A stretch of DNA of 64,000 nucleotides from CAVQKZ01 sp963837325 (GTDB lineage: Bacteria; Actinomycetota; Actinomycetes; Mycobacteriales; Jatrophihabitantaceae): positions 1-64,000 of the forward strand of contig CAWIMV010000004.1 in assembly GCA_963837325.1 (NCBI GenBank), given 5' to 3'. The translations under genes were made by a program, and so were the position numbers. The notes under the pieces are model-generated. The model was not told where the DNA came from and did no database searches. It worked only from the letters and a program-made list of their open reading frames with translations. Of the stretch, positions 50,830 through 59,385 are shown one piece after another (position 1 is the stretch's first letter; every line of letters begins with the position of its first letter).

Positions 50830-51552
50830 ATGACCACTATCGAGCACACCCCGGATCCCGCGCTCGAGCAATTGCTCCGCGAAGCCAACCCTGTCTCCGA
50901 CACAGAAATCTCGGCCATGGGCTTGGATGCCCAGTTCGCCGACCTGCTCGAGCACATCAGCAGTAGCGAGGACGTTGCACCGATCGATGCGCCGCGCCGA
51001 GGTCGATTCAGCCGGCGCTCGGTTGCCGTGATCGCCGCAGCGACGGCCATCCTGTCCACCGGCGGAGTCGCTGCGGCGAGGTGGACGTCAGCACATACCG
51101 GCGCATTCGGCTCCCCCGGTATGACCGAAAGCGACACGAGTGAGTGGCTGGACTCTTCAGCCGACGACTTCCCGCAACTGGCTCGTCGACTCGCCACCGC
51201 AATCCCCTATCCCGCGGACGACAGCGCGGATTCCTACATCCCCAAACTCCAGGGTGCCGGCCTGATCCAGGTGACCGGCGTCAAGATGAATCTGGCAATG
51301 GACGCCCAATGCGCGTGGGAGGGCTACTGGCTGCAGGCGCGATCAGAGGGCAATGACGCCGAGCAGGCCGTGGCCACGCGAGTGCTAGCGCAAGTACCCA
51401 CTTGGCCGGTACTCGTCGCCACCGACGGCGCCGGGGTGGTGGCTGGTGCCCGGCAGGTGGCCCAGGCCGCAACCACCGACCAGCCTGGCCGCGTGCAACA
51501 AGCCTGGGCAGCGAACTGCGAAAGTTTGCCGCGCAACTGGGCTACCAAGTGA
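50830..51552 (+). CDS. Single-pass membrane protein upstream of ECF sigma gene
   Basis: 240 residues. The first ~60 are cytoplasmic and acidic (LEQLLREANPVSDTEISAMG), then a basic stretch and one membrane helix (about 64-84), then about 155 residues outside with a single pair of Cys (AQCAWEGYW and ANCESLP). The arrangement inside-helix-outside and coupling (GTGA) to an ECF sigma gene suggest an anti-sigma-like regulator, but the zinc anti-sigma motif HxxxCxxC is absent and the outside domain is not recognised. The two Cys could make a disulfide read by the sensor. Confidence 0.7.
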   Translation: MTTIEHTPDPALEQLLREANPVSDTEISAMGLDAQFADLLEHISSSEDVAPIDAPRRGRFSRRSVAVIAAATAILSTGGVAAARWTSAHTGAFGSPGMTESDTSEWLDSSADDFPQLARRLATAIPYPADDSADSYIPKLQGAGLIQVTGVKMNLAMDAQCAWEGYWLQARSEGNDAEQAVATRVLAQVPTWPVLVATDGAGVVAGARQVAQAATTDQPGRVQQAWAANCESLPRNWATK

Positions 51553-52103
51553 GTGCGGACGCCGGCGACAACCGGCAGCAGTTCGAGCACATGTACCGAA
51601 CGACGTGCAAACCGATCCTCGCGTACCTGACCCGGCGCACCAGCGATCCGCAGGATGCCGCAGACATGCTGGCCGAGGTGTATCTGGTGGCCTGGCGGCG
51701 CAAAGAGGTCTTGCCGCCGCTCGACGAGGCACGCCTATGGCTCTTCGGCGTGGCCCGCAAGGTCCTGGCCAATCACCGACGCCGCCTCGACCGGGACAGC
51801 TCGCTAGCCGGTTCGTTGGCAGCCGAACTGTCCCGCCGCATGCCCGCCCTTGATGCGGACACCCGAAGCGAAGTGCTGCGCACCGCATTGAAGCGCCTGG
51901 ACGAGGATGACCGTGAACTGCTCATGCTCGCCGCCTGGGAAGAGCTCACGCCCAGCCAGATCGCCGCAACGACCGGACGTTCACCTGGAGCCGTTCGTGT
52001 CCACCTGCACCGGGCCAGGGCCCGACTCCGGCTGGCGATGCAAGAGCTCGACGACGACAACGAGGTGCCGGGCCAATTCCAAGTTCATTCGAACTTTGCG
52101 TAA
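51549..52103 (+). CDS. ECF RNA polymerase sigma factor
   Basis: 184 residues from a GTG at 51549 overlapping the upstream stop (GTGA). Region 2: FEHMYRTTCKPILAYLTRRTSDPQDAADMLAEVYLVAWRRKE (about 10-52, shown only as a range) with the core-binding DPQDAADMLAEVYLVAW. Region 4: LDEDDRELLMLAAWEELTP and IAATTGRSPGAVRVHLHRAR, giving the -35 recognition helix. No C-terminal extension. Belongs to the sigma-70 ECF type; partner is the membrane protein upstream. Core motif for recognition: DPQDAADMLAEVYLVAW. Confidence 0.9.
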   Translation: MSADAGDNRQQFEHMYRTTCKPILAYLTRRTSDPQDAADMLAEVYLVAWRRKEVLPPLDEARLWLFGVARKVLANHRRRLDRDSSLAGSLAAELSRRMPALDADTRSEVLRTALKRLDEDDRELLMLAAWEELTPSQIAATTGRSPGAVRVHLHRARARLRLAMQELDDDNEVPGQFQVHSNFA

Positions 52104-52133
52104 CGTCGCGAGGCTGGCCGGAGTTCTTAGGAC

Positions 52134-52673
52134 GTGAGGTTGATACCCGGGCGCGGTGGCCGCTCCGAGTTGGAGTTCGACCAGTTCGTGCGTGACTCGA
52201 GTACGAGGCTGTTTCGCAGTGCCGTGGCCATGACCGGTGAGCGGTCATCCGCCGAGGACCTGCTTCAGGAAGCGCTGCTGCGAACGGCTCGGCGGTGGTC
52301 AGTAGCCTGCGCGGCCCCGTACCCATATGCAAGGGCCGTCCTGGTCAACCTCGCCAAGGACAGATGGCGGGCGCGCTCACGGCGGCCTCTACTCTTCGTC
52401 GACGACATGGGCCTCATGGACGGCGCGGCGGAGCCACCGGATGGTCGGACCGAGCAGCGGGATGAGCTGATGAACCTGCTGGCGGCGCTACCAGCGCGCC
52501 AGCAGGTGGTCCTCGTCCTGCGCTATTTCGACGACCTGAGCGTGGCTGACGCCGCCGCCGTGCTCGGGTGTAACGAGGCTGCGGTCAGGTCGCTCACTCA
52601 TCGGGCAATTTCGCGATTACGGGAATTGCTCGCAGCCAACGGATCAAGTGAACAGGAGACTGCCCGATGCTGA
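52134..52673 (+). CDS. SigE70-type ECF sigma factor
   Basis: 179 residues from a GTG at 52134. Region 2: FDQFVRDSSTRLFRSAVAMTG, then SAEDLLQEALLRTARRW; region 4: LPARQQVVLVLRYFDDLSV and AAVLGCNEAAVRSLTHRAIS. The opening LEFDQFVRDSSTRLFRSAVAM fits the actinomycete SigE70/SigM-like group. It ends seven bases inside the next gene, which codes for a single-pass membrane protein, so sigma and regulator are made together. Two ECF modules in a row share this direction but have opposite gene order. Confidence 0.9.
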   Translation: MRLIPGRGGRSELEFDQFVRDSSTRLFRSAVAMTGERSSAEDLLQEALLRTARRWSVACAAPYPYARAVLVNLAKDRWRARSRRPLLFVDDMGLMDGAAEPPDGRTEQRDELMNLLAALPARQQVVLVLRYFDDLSVADAAAVLGCNEAAVRSLTHRAISRLRELLAANGSSEQETARC

Positions 52674-53605
52674 CCGATCGCGAGATCATCGACACGCTGT
52701 CGCGAGGCTATCGCGATCGCGCCGACGTCGCAGGACCCGACGTTTCCCGAACCGCCGCTGCCATCCGGTCTCGACTCAAGGCATCGCGGCAGCGCCGCGC
52801 CGCAACCGTGGGCGGCGTGAGCATTGCGTTGGCCTGCCTGACCGCGGCCATCTTCGTCCGGGCCGAGTCTCCGGAACCCACGTCGACCGTGGCCGGGAGG
52901 AGCGTCGAACGCGGCGCCGGGACACTCCCGACCGGTACCACCGCGCCACGATCGCCAACTGCCAACCCAGCTGCCGATCCTGGCGACCCCGCTCAATCAC
53001 AGGGGACGCTTCGTGCGCAGGCGCTAGAGGCCTTCAACGCTCGCTACCGCCAGTCCAACTTCGGTGTCGACAACCCACCACTGTTCAAGGTTGCCGCGGC
53101 TGAGCCCGGCGGCGGCAGGGCTGAACTGTGGACCGCGGTGGGTGACAACGGGGCCCAATGCACTGCCGTCTTCTACAGCGTGGCACCGATGGCAGACGAC
53201 GCCGGGCACTCGTATCAACCGTGGACGCAGACCGCATGCGGCTCCAGTCGATTTACCGTCGGAGAGGCGGAGGGTGATCGCGTCCGGACGGCAGCGGAAG
53301 GTCACGCGGCGTGGGCAGCGATCTCCGGAAGGCTCGGGCCGGACGGGCGCACTGTTCGCGTCAGCGACGGCCGGGGGCATGTCAAGATCTTCACGCCCCG
53401 CGCCGCCAACGGTTGGTTCCTCCTATTCGTGCCCGACTCCTGGCAACAAGGCCCGGATTCCAGCGTGCAGATCCTCGATGCCAACGGTCGGGTTGTCTCG
53501 CCTGACTCGGCAGGCTCGGCAGGCTCGGCTGGCACCGGCGACGCCACACCACGCGGGCACGCGTCCGCCTCAACGAGCCACGCATCGAGTCCACCTGCCG
53601 GCTAA
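52667..53605 (+). CDS. Single-pass membrane protein, partner of SigE70-type sigma
   Basis: 312 residues. Cytoplasmic part 1-45 (DREIIDTLSRGYRDRADVAG; AAIRSRLKASRQRR), one membrane helix (about 48-65), then a Thr/Pro/Ala-rich stalk (70-115) and a folded outside domain (about 120-270) with two Cys (GAQCTAVFYS and QTACGSSRF). The end is Ser/Ala/Gly-rich with a triple SAGSAG. The N-terminal part is of the kind found next to SigE70-like factors, where it acts as an anti-sigma; no ZAS motif is visible. Terminator-like hairpin follows at 53638-53652. Confidence 0.75.
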   Translation: MLTDREIIDTLSRGYRDRADVAGPDVSRTAAAIRSRLKASRQRRAATVGGVSIALACLTAAIFVRAESPEPTSTVAGRSVERGAGTLPTGTTAPRSPTANPAADPGDPAQSQGTLRAQALEAFNARYRQSNFGVDNPPLFKVAAAEPGGGRAELWTAVGDNGAQCTAVFYSVAPMADDAGHSYQPWTQTACGSSRFTVGEAEGDRVRTAAEGHAAWAAISGRLGPDGRTVRVSDGRGHVKIFTPRAANGWFLLFVPDSWQQGPDSSVQILDANGRVVSPDSAGSAGSAGTGDATPRGHASASTSHASSPPAG

Positions 53606-53637
53606 CTGGCGACCATCTCGGCAGCCGCCTGCGCTGC

Positions 53638-53652
53638 GCCGCGCTTCGCGGC
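53638..53652. terminator. Short hairpin between convergent genes
   Basis: GCCGCG (53638-53643) and CGCGGC (53647-53652) around a CTT loop, between the stops of the sigma module (53605) and the leftward SppA gene (53664). Could act for both directions. Confidence 0.45.
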
Positions 53653-53663
53653 CCGACGCCGCG

Positions 53664-55304
53664 TCAGCGCACGGTGATCGGGGGCATCCGCAGCAGCACC
53701 GACGCCGGCAATCCCAGGGCGCCCGTGACGTCGGACAACGCAGGCAGTGTCGCGCTCATCATCGCGCGCGGATCAGCGGAGTTCTTGGGTCGTCTCAGCC
53801 GAGCTAGCCGCGCGACGTGTATCGGCGAGCGGAGCGGAGCGTCGACGGGCAGGGCACTGCGTTGCCGGGCGATGCGCACCGCGTCGCGCAGCCCGCCCAG
53901 CACGTCGACCAGGCCGACGGCCAGCGCGTCGCTACCTGTCCATACCCGGCCACGCGCGATGGGTTCGATCTCGGCAACGGCCCGGCCCCGGCCCTGAGCC
54001 ACCTTGGCCACGAAGTCGTCGTACAACGAGTCGATGATGGCGGCCAACCGCTGCCGTTCGTCGTCGCTGTAACCGCGGCGCCCGGAGGACATCAGCGACC
54101 GCGCCCCATGCGACACCGACCCCGTCGTGAGCCCCACGCGTTCGAGCAGTCCGCCAGCGGCGAATTTGCCGCCGATCACGCCGATCGACCCGGTCAGCGT
54201 CGAAGGTAACGCCACGATGACGTCGGCCGGGCAGGCGACGAAGTAGCCGCCGGATGCGGCCAGCTCGCTCATCGACACGACGACCGGCTTGCCCGCATCG
54301 CGCACCCGGCACACCTCACGCCAGATCGTCTCGGACGCGACGGCCGACCCACCGGGTGAATCGACCCGCAGCACGACCGCTCGGGCGTGGTCGTCGCTTG
54401 CCGCCGCGCGCAGCGCCGCGCCGACCGAATCGCTCCCGACGGCGCGTCCCATGGGGCCGCGCCGTGAGCGGCCAGACACGATCGCGCCCCGGACCTCGAC
54501 GAGTGCGACGTAGTTCCGGTTGCGGGTGGGCACTTGCGGGCGACGGCGCGGACGCCATCGGTCCGCGAACAGCAATTCGACGTCGGTGCCGACGCGGGAT
54601 CGGATCGCCTCGTAGGCCTGGTCCCGGAAACCGACCGAGTCGATCAATCCGGCGTCGCGGGCCTCGGCCGCCGTCCTGGGACCGGTGTCGATCAGCTCGC
54701 GCAACCGCGCGACATCGATCGCGCGCTCAGCAGCGACCGTGTCCAGCCCATCGGTGAAGATCGACTCGGCAACGCGATCGACCGCGGTGCGGTGCGCCTC
54801 GGTGAACTCGGTGCGCGTGAAGACATCGGCGAAGTTCTTGTACTCATGGCGTTGCTCGAGTTGCGGTTCGATGCCCAGCCGGTCGAGCGCACCACGCACG
54901 AACGTCCTTTCCACCCCGACCCCGAGCAGGCCGAGGCTGCCGCTTGGTTGCATCCAGATCTCGTCGAACCCGCTCGCCAATACATACGCCGCCATATCGC
55001 CGGAGCCCTCGCCGAACGACTCCGCCCAAGCGACGGTCGGCTTGCCGCTGGCCGCGAAAGCGCGCACACCCAGGCGCAACTCCTGCATTGCCGCCCACGG
55101 CAGCCCGCCGCCGACCTTCGCGATCAGCCCTCGCACCTGCCGATCGCCGGCCGCCTCATGCAGAGCGCGCAGGGTCGGGCGGAGTTGATGCCGGCCGCGG
55201 GCTCGCCATCGCGCGAGGCGATCGTCCGGGTCCGGCGCGGCCGGAAGCTCGGTCAGATCCAGTTCGAGCAGCAAGGACGGGCGGCGGAGCGGCAACGCGG
55301 GCAT
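53664..55304 (-). CDS. sppA: Signal peptide peptidase SppA (long, two-domain form)
   Basis: 546 residues from the ATG at 55304; the frame stays open further 5' but overlaps an unrelated pseudogene on the other strand. Two tandem S49 peptidase repeats, as in the 67-kDa E. coli-type enzyme: N-terminal domain 40-240 with the catalytic-Lys region HEYKNFADVFTRTEF, C-terminal domain 285-500 with the catalytic Ser in SMSELAASGGYFVA and the following LTGSIGVIGGKF. No N-terminal membrane helix or signal is visible, unlike E. coli SppA, so the protein may be cytoplasmic or peripherally attached. Predicted role is degradation of cleaved signal peptides. Confidence 0.9.
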   Translation of the reverse strand: MPALPLRRPSLLLELDLTELPAAPDPDDRLARWRARGRHQLRPTLRALHEAAGDRQVRGLIAKVGGGLPWAAMQELRLGVRAFAASGKPTVAWAESFGEGSGDMAAYVLASGFDEIWMQPSGSLGLLGVGVERTFVRGALDRLGIEPQLEQRHEYKNFADVFTRTEFTEAHRTAVDRVAESIFTDGLDTVAAERAIDVARLRELIDTGPRTAAEARDAGLIDSVGFRDQAYEAIRSRVGTDVELLFADRWRPRRRPQVPTRNRNYVALVEVRGAIVSGRSRRGPMGRAVGSDSVGAALRAAASDDHARAVVLRVDSPGGSAVASETIWREVCRVRDAGKPVVVSMSELAASGGYFVACPADVIVALPSTLTGSIGVIGGKFAAGGLLERVGLTTGSVSHGARSLMSSGRRGYSDDERQRLAAIIDSLYDDFVAKVAQGRGRAVAEIEPIARGRVWTGSDALAVGLVDVLGGLRDAVRIARQRSALPVDAPLRSPIHVARLARLRRPKNSADPRAMMSATLPALSDVTGALGLPASVLLRMPPITVR

Positions 55305-55421
55305 GCCTACACCGTAGAGACGGGGCGCCTGTGCGAACACCGGGCGCGTGGTGTCAAGGGCGGCAGGTGACGGCGCCGCGTCGCCGGAAATGGCTGGCGG
55401 AGCGCGGGCGCTTCCTCGACG

Positions 55422-55637
55422 ATGTGCCCGGAGGTCGTCACCGAAGCCTGGCGAACGCGCCGCGCCGAGGTGGAATTCGCCGAGCAGTTCGTCGAAGGCA
55501 CGACCGATCTGGGGATGCTCGGGACGACCGGAGTGTCGATGCGCGACGTTCTGGTCCACATGATCGAGGAGTACGCCCGACACTGCGGGCACGCCGACCT
55601 GCTCCGCGAGCGGATCGACGGGCGCGTCGGCCAATAG
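55422..55637 (+). pseudogene. Remnant of DinB/DUF664-type protein
   Basis: A 71-codon frame ending RMRDVLVHMIEEYARH-like: the actual motif VSMRDVLVHMIEEYARHCGHADLLRERIDG matches the C-terminal end of actinomycete DUF664/DinB-superfamily (mycothiol transferase-like) proteins, which are about 160-180 residues. Only the last third is present in frame. Upstream, a short KWLAERGRF-type segment in another frame (55373-55410) looks like a damaged earlier part. The N-terminal metal-binding His is lost, so it should be inactive. Confidence 0.6.
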
Positions 55638-56208
55638 CGCAACCGGCAGCTTCGCGCGACCGCGCCCGATCACCCGCCGGCGCGCACCCTGACGGGCACG
55701 TCCCGCGCCGTGAGAAAAACCACAGCCGGATTCTTCGATCGGGCCGGGCCAAAGGCGAAGCCCTTCGCACCGCCGCGAACCGGCCCGCGCGTACTCGAGG
55801 GCCCGCCACTGCGCGCTGGCGCGCGGACTCGATTCAGAAGGTCTTCCGATATTTCAGAACGTCCGCAGAGGCGGTCTTGTAAGGCTGATCGGCATGAATT
55901 CGGTGACCGGGACACGCCCTGTCCAGGACTTCGAAACCGCTCCGCCCCTGCCGGCGGTTCACCGCCTGGTGCAACTGCAGGGTGCCGCGGCCGTGCTCGC
56001 CATGCTGGTCGCCGGAGTCCGGATTGCACGAAGTGTGGGGGTTTGTCACAATCGCTGGGCGAACCGCGCTTTGCGTCGAACCAGCGGCGATTCAACTGCT
56101 CGCCTGAACCCGCCAGCGCCCAATGATGCCCGGACACCCCGATTGGTTCTCGATCGGACCCCCGGGGTCACGGCGTGAGCGGGCCATCCACGGCCGAAGG
56201 AGCAACCG
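55638..56208. other. Gene-poor stretch
   Basis: No gene I can support. A short hairpin GCGAAG/CTTCGC lies near 55755, and a 94-codon + strand frame from 55894 has neither a ribosome-binding site nor a recognisable motif. The end of the stretch carries the promoter of the small gene at 56209. Confidence 0.5.
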
Positions 56209-56565
56209 ATGTATCTGAGGAAGCGCCGGCAGACCGCCGAGGATCCGGACTGGATTACTGCTCGTAGCGTTCCGATCACGTCGGGCCGGATGCACTGGGA
56301 ACCGGACCAGATCGGCGTGATCATTGCTCAGCGACACGCGACGGGCTGGTTCATCCACGCGAAGTACCGTGCCGACGCTCCCGCGGCCGAATTCGAGCAC
56401 TTCAAAGAGTTCATTGCCGTACGCGTCTACCTGCTACTCACGCAGGGCCCTCAGCTGGAAACGTGGAATCGCGGCGAGAACGACGGCGAGTGGCTGGCAC
56501 CCTGGGCCATCACCCAGCGCGAGATCGCCGACCTCATGCCCGACACCGTTCCGATCCACTGGTAA
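56209..56565 (+). CDS. Small hypothetical protein
   Basis: 118 residues. ATG at 56209 has AAGGAG six bases upstream, a good sign of a real gene. The sequence is soluble and rich in Trp and charged residues (DWITARSVPITSGRMHWEPDQIGVIIAQRHATGWFIHAKYRADAP, shown here as residues 14-58 only in outline: key motifs MHWEPDQIG and GWFIHAKY; then EHFKEFIAVRVYLLL and a Trp-rich end IPHW-like PIHW). I do not recognise the family. It stands alone between a pseudogene and the ccdA gene. Confidence 0.65.
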   Translation: MYLRKRRQTAEDPDWITARSVPITSGRMHWEPDQIGVIIAQRHATGWFIHAKYRADAPAAEFEHFKEFIAVRVYLLLTQGPQLETWNRGENDGEWLAPWAITQREIADLMPDTVPIHW

Positions 56566-56721
56566 CCGGGAGGTTCCGGAGGTCTCGCGGTACCGGGCTC
56601 GAATGGTCGCCGGTGCGGTGGGCCCAGTTGAGCACCGGCTTCCTTGAGTAGATGATGACGGGATGAATCGCGCGGGCCACCGGTGAACAGCTCACTCGCC
56701 GGCATGTAGACAGCGGCTCGC

Positions 56722-57480
56722 ATGCATTCGGCCGAAGGTTTCGTTCAAACGGTGATCAGCGGCCCGTTGCTCGCCGCTATCGCGGTCGCGATCTTGGTTG
56801 GCCTGGTTGGCTTCCTGTCGCCGTGCGTGCTGCCGCTCGTGCCCGGCTACCTTTCCTACCTGGCCGGACTATCCGCGTCACGCGACGAACATCGCCAGCG
56901 CTGGCTCATCGGCGGTGCGGTCCTGTTCGTTCTCGGCTTCACGACGGTATTCGTCATCACGACGGGAGTGCTGTTTGCCGGTCTCGGAACCTGGATCGAC
57001 ACCCACCGAACCGCGCTGGAGCGTGGCCTGGGTGCAGTGACGATCTTGCTCGGCGTGGTGTTCCTGGGTGGCGTATCGCTGTTGCAACGCGAGTTGCGGA
57101 TTCATCGCCGGCCGCCTCCGGGCGTGCTTGGGGCTCCGCTGATGGGGATCGTCTTCGGCCTGGCCTGGACGCCCTGCCTGACCCCGACGTTCGGCACCGT
57201 GCTCGCACTGGCCGCCACCCAAGGAACAGCCGGACGCGGCACAGTCCTCACGGTCGCCTATTGCGTCGGCCTGGGTGTGCCGTTCGTGCTGGTCGCTGCC
57301 GGCGTGGGCTGGGTGAGCGGCGCGCTGACGTTGGTGCGTCGGCACAGTCGGCTGGTGGGCCAGCTCGGCGGCGGCCTTCTCATCGGTATCGGCTTCTTAC
57401 TCGTCTTCGGAATATGGGGCGATTGGATGAATGCATTGCGGGGCTGGGCCGGGCAAACCGGCGTCGGTTCCGGGCTCTGA
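56722..57480 (+). CDS. ccdA: Cytochrome c biogenesis protein CcdA
   Basis: 252-residue membrane protein with six to seven helices. The first helix carries the active-site Cys in GFLSPCVLPLVPGYLSYLAGL, and a second Cys occurs in FGLAWTPCLTPTFGTVLALA; this Cys pair is the CcdA/DsbD-beta signature that passes electrons from thioredoxin across the membrane to apocytochrome or copper-protein thiols. ATG at 56722 has no strong ribosome-binding site. It stands directly upstream of the SCO1-type fusion, whose CxxxC would need reduction. Confidence 0.93.
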   Translation: MHSAEGFVQTVISGPLLAAIAVAILVGLVGFLSPCVLPLVPGYLSYLAGLSASRDEHRQRWLIGGAVLFVLGFTTVFVITTGVLFAGLGTWIDTHRTALERGLGAVTILLGVVFLGGVSLLQRELRIHRRPPPGVLGAPLMGIVFGLAWTPCLTPTFGTVLALAATQGTAGRGTVLTVAYCVGLGVPFVLVAAGVGWVSGALTLVRRHSRLVGQLGGGLLIGIGFLLVFGIWGDWMNALRGWAGQTGVGSGL

Positions 57481-57552
57481 TCCCCTTGCACCAAAAGGCC
57501 GAGCCGATAGCATCGCAACTGGTCAGCGTGCGCCGAACGTCGGGAGATGGCT

Positions 57553-57627
57553 ATGAACTCGCCAGCACGCTCCCCCCGCGGTAGGCCTGCCGTCGCGGTC
57601 GCGCTGCCGGCCCATCGGACCGCCTAG
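57553..57627 (+). CDS. Possible small ORF abutting the SCO1-fusion gene
   Basis: A 24-codon frame (MNSPARSPRGRPAVAVALPAHRTA by start at 57553) with GGGAG six bases upstream. Its TAG (57625-57627) is directly followed by the ATG of the SCO1-fusion gene, which itself lacks a ribosome-binding site. Translation of the small frame could deliver ribosomes to the larger gene. A 26-codon version begins at 57547. Confidence 0.35.
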   Translation: MNSPARSPRGRPAVAVALPAHRTA

Positions 57628-59385
57628 ATGCCGGAACCAGAGACCCCAATCCCGGATCTGAGTCCGCAACTGTTCTCATTGCTCTTGCGCAGTGCTTTGT
57701 GCATGGTCCTTGCTGCGGCGATCGTGGGCCTGGGCGTGTGGTTGCTGCAGCGCACGCGTCCGGACATCTTGCCGCGGGTACGGCAGCGGCTGTTCGAAGC
57801 GAAGGATGCCGCTCCCCGCGAGCCGTCCGCGCGTCGCTTCCTTCGTATCTGTCTCGGTCTCCTCTGGGTGTTCGACGGGTTACTGCAAGCCCAGCGCGAC
57901 ATGCCCGGCGGCTTCATTCCACGCGGGATCGCGCCGGGGATCGCGTCGAGTCCGAACTGGCTGGGCGACCTGGTGGAGCCGCTGGCCCGGACGTGGACGA
58001 GACACCCGGTAACCGCCGACGCGATCACCGTGTGGATCCAGGTCGGCTTGGGACTGCTGATCCTGTGCGGTGGTCGAGGACTACTCAGCCGGGCGGCGCT
58101 GTGGGCGTCGGTGGTGTGGGCATTGGCAGTCTGGGTCGTCGGCGAGTTCCTCGGAGGCCTGCTCGAGCCCGGCGCCTCCTGGCTGGTCGGAGCCCCCGGA
58201 GCTGTGCTGGCCTACGTACTAGCCGCCGGGTTGCTGCTTGCGCCGTGGCCGTGGTGGGAAAGCGGCCGCATTCCGCGACTGACGCGGCTCGGCGTGGGGG
58301 TTTGGCTGCTGCTCGGCGCGGTGCTACAGGCTGTGCCGTGGGAGCAGTCGTGGTCGGCGCAAAGCCTGTCGGAACCATTCTCGGAAGCGGCAAAGACCGC
58401 CCAGCCGGCATTGCTGAAAGCACCGATCACCACCTTGGCCCGGTGGAGCACGGCCCACCCCGCTTTGGTCAACGCCGTCCTGATCGCGGCCCTGGTGGCG
58501 GTTGGCGTTGGACTGTGCGTCAGCGCGAAAACAGGTTTCGTTGTGGCCGGGCTCGTGGTGTGCGCGGCGACCTGGTGGCTCGCGCAGGACTTCGGCGTGC
58601 TCGGCGGCACCGGGACCGACCCCAACACAGCCCTGCCGCTGGCCCTGCTGCTTGTTTCGACGCTGCCCGGATGGTCGTCAGCGCCCGCGTCGAATGAGGA
58701 GCGCGATAGCTCGGATCAGATACGACGAACGAGCCGGTTGCGACAGCCGGTCACGGCCGCGGTAGCGACGCTGGGTCTTGCTGCACTCGTCGTGGCTCCA
58801 TTGGCGCTCACCCGGCCCCTATTCGGTCCGGCGGACGCGGCCGCGGTCACCGCCGACAGTGGGGGTGGCGTCATCGCGCTCGGGCATCGCCGCGCCCCGG
58901 ACTTCGCGTTGACCGACCAGAACGGCCGTTCGGTGTCGATGCACAGTTTGCGGGGCAAGTTGACCGTGCTGACGTTCTTGGACCCGGTGTGCAGCGACGA
59001 GTGCCCGGTGATCGCCAACCAGCTGGCCATCGCCGACGCCCAGATCGGCGCACTCGCCGCACGCGTGGAGTTCGTGGCGATCGATACCAACCCCGTTTTC
59101 CACGAGGTATCCGATGTCGCCGCTTTCACGACTTCGCACGGCCTGGATGATCTGTCGAATTGGCATTTCCTGGCCGGCCCGGTTGCGAAGCTGCAGGACC
59201 TCTTGACTGCGTATGGCGTGAGCGTCGCCGTCCCGAGCGTCGGCATGATCGAACACAGTGAAGGTATCTACTTCATCTCCAACAAGGGCAGTCAGGTGGC
59301 CTACCTCGGTGACGGCGCGAATGCTGACCTCACGACAAGTTACGGCGACCGCTTGCGGAACGAGATCCGGACGTTGCTCAAGTGA
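57628..59385 (+). CDS. Polytopic membrane protein fused to SCO1/SenC domain
   Basis: 585 residues. About nine or ten membrane helices fill residues 15-400 (e.g. LLRSALCMVLAAAIVGLGVWLL, WIQVGLGLLILCGGRGLL, ALLLVSTLPGW), then a hydrophobic anchor (about 372-390) and an extracytoplasmic thioredoxin-fold SCO1 domain from ~425. The domain shows APDFALTDQNGRSVSMHSLRGKL, Cu-binding CxxxC at Cys455/Cys459 (DPVCSDECPVI) and His543 (MIEHSEGIYFI). SCO1 proteins insert Cu into the CuA site of cytochrome oxidase subunit II. The fused membrane part is unusual; it may bind or deliver copper. Neighbours CcdA and the oxidase operon fit this role. Confidence 0.88.
   Translation: MPEPETPIPDLSPQLFSLLLRSALCMVLAAAIVGLGVWLLQRTRPDILPRVRQRLFEAKDAAPREPSARRFLRICLGLLWVFDGLLQAQRDMPGGFIPRGIAPGIASSPNWLGDLVEPLARTWTRHPVTADAITVWIQVGLGLLILCGGRGLLSRAALWASVVWALAVWVVGEFLGGLLEPGASWLVGAPGAVLAYVLAAGLLLAPWPWWESGRIPRLTRLGVGVWLLLGAVLQAVPWEQSWSAQSLSEPFSEAAKTAQPALLKAPITTLARWSTAHPALVNAVLIAALVAVGVGLCVSAKTGFVVAGLVVCAATWWLAQDFGVLGGTGTDPNTALPLALLLVSTLPGWSSAPASNEERDSSDQIRRTSRLRQPVTAAVATLGLAALVVAPLALTRPLFGPADAAAVTADSGGGVIALGHRRAPDFALTDQNGRSVSMHSLRGKLTVLTFLDPVCSDECPVIANQLAIADAQIGALAARVEFVAIDTNPVFHEVSDVAAFTTSHGLDDLSNWHFLAGPVAKLQDLLTAYGVSVAVPSVGMIEHSEGIYFISNKGSQVAYLGDGANADLTTSYGDRLRNEIRTLLK

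Noticed and set aside
55894..56178. 94-codon plus-strand frame in the gene-poor stretch
   Set aside because: No ribosome-binding site, no motif and weak codon bias.
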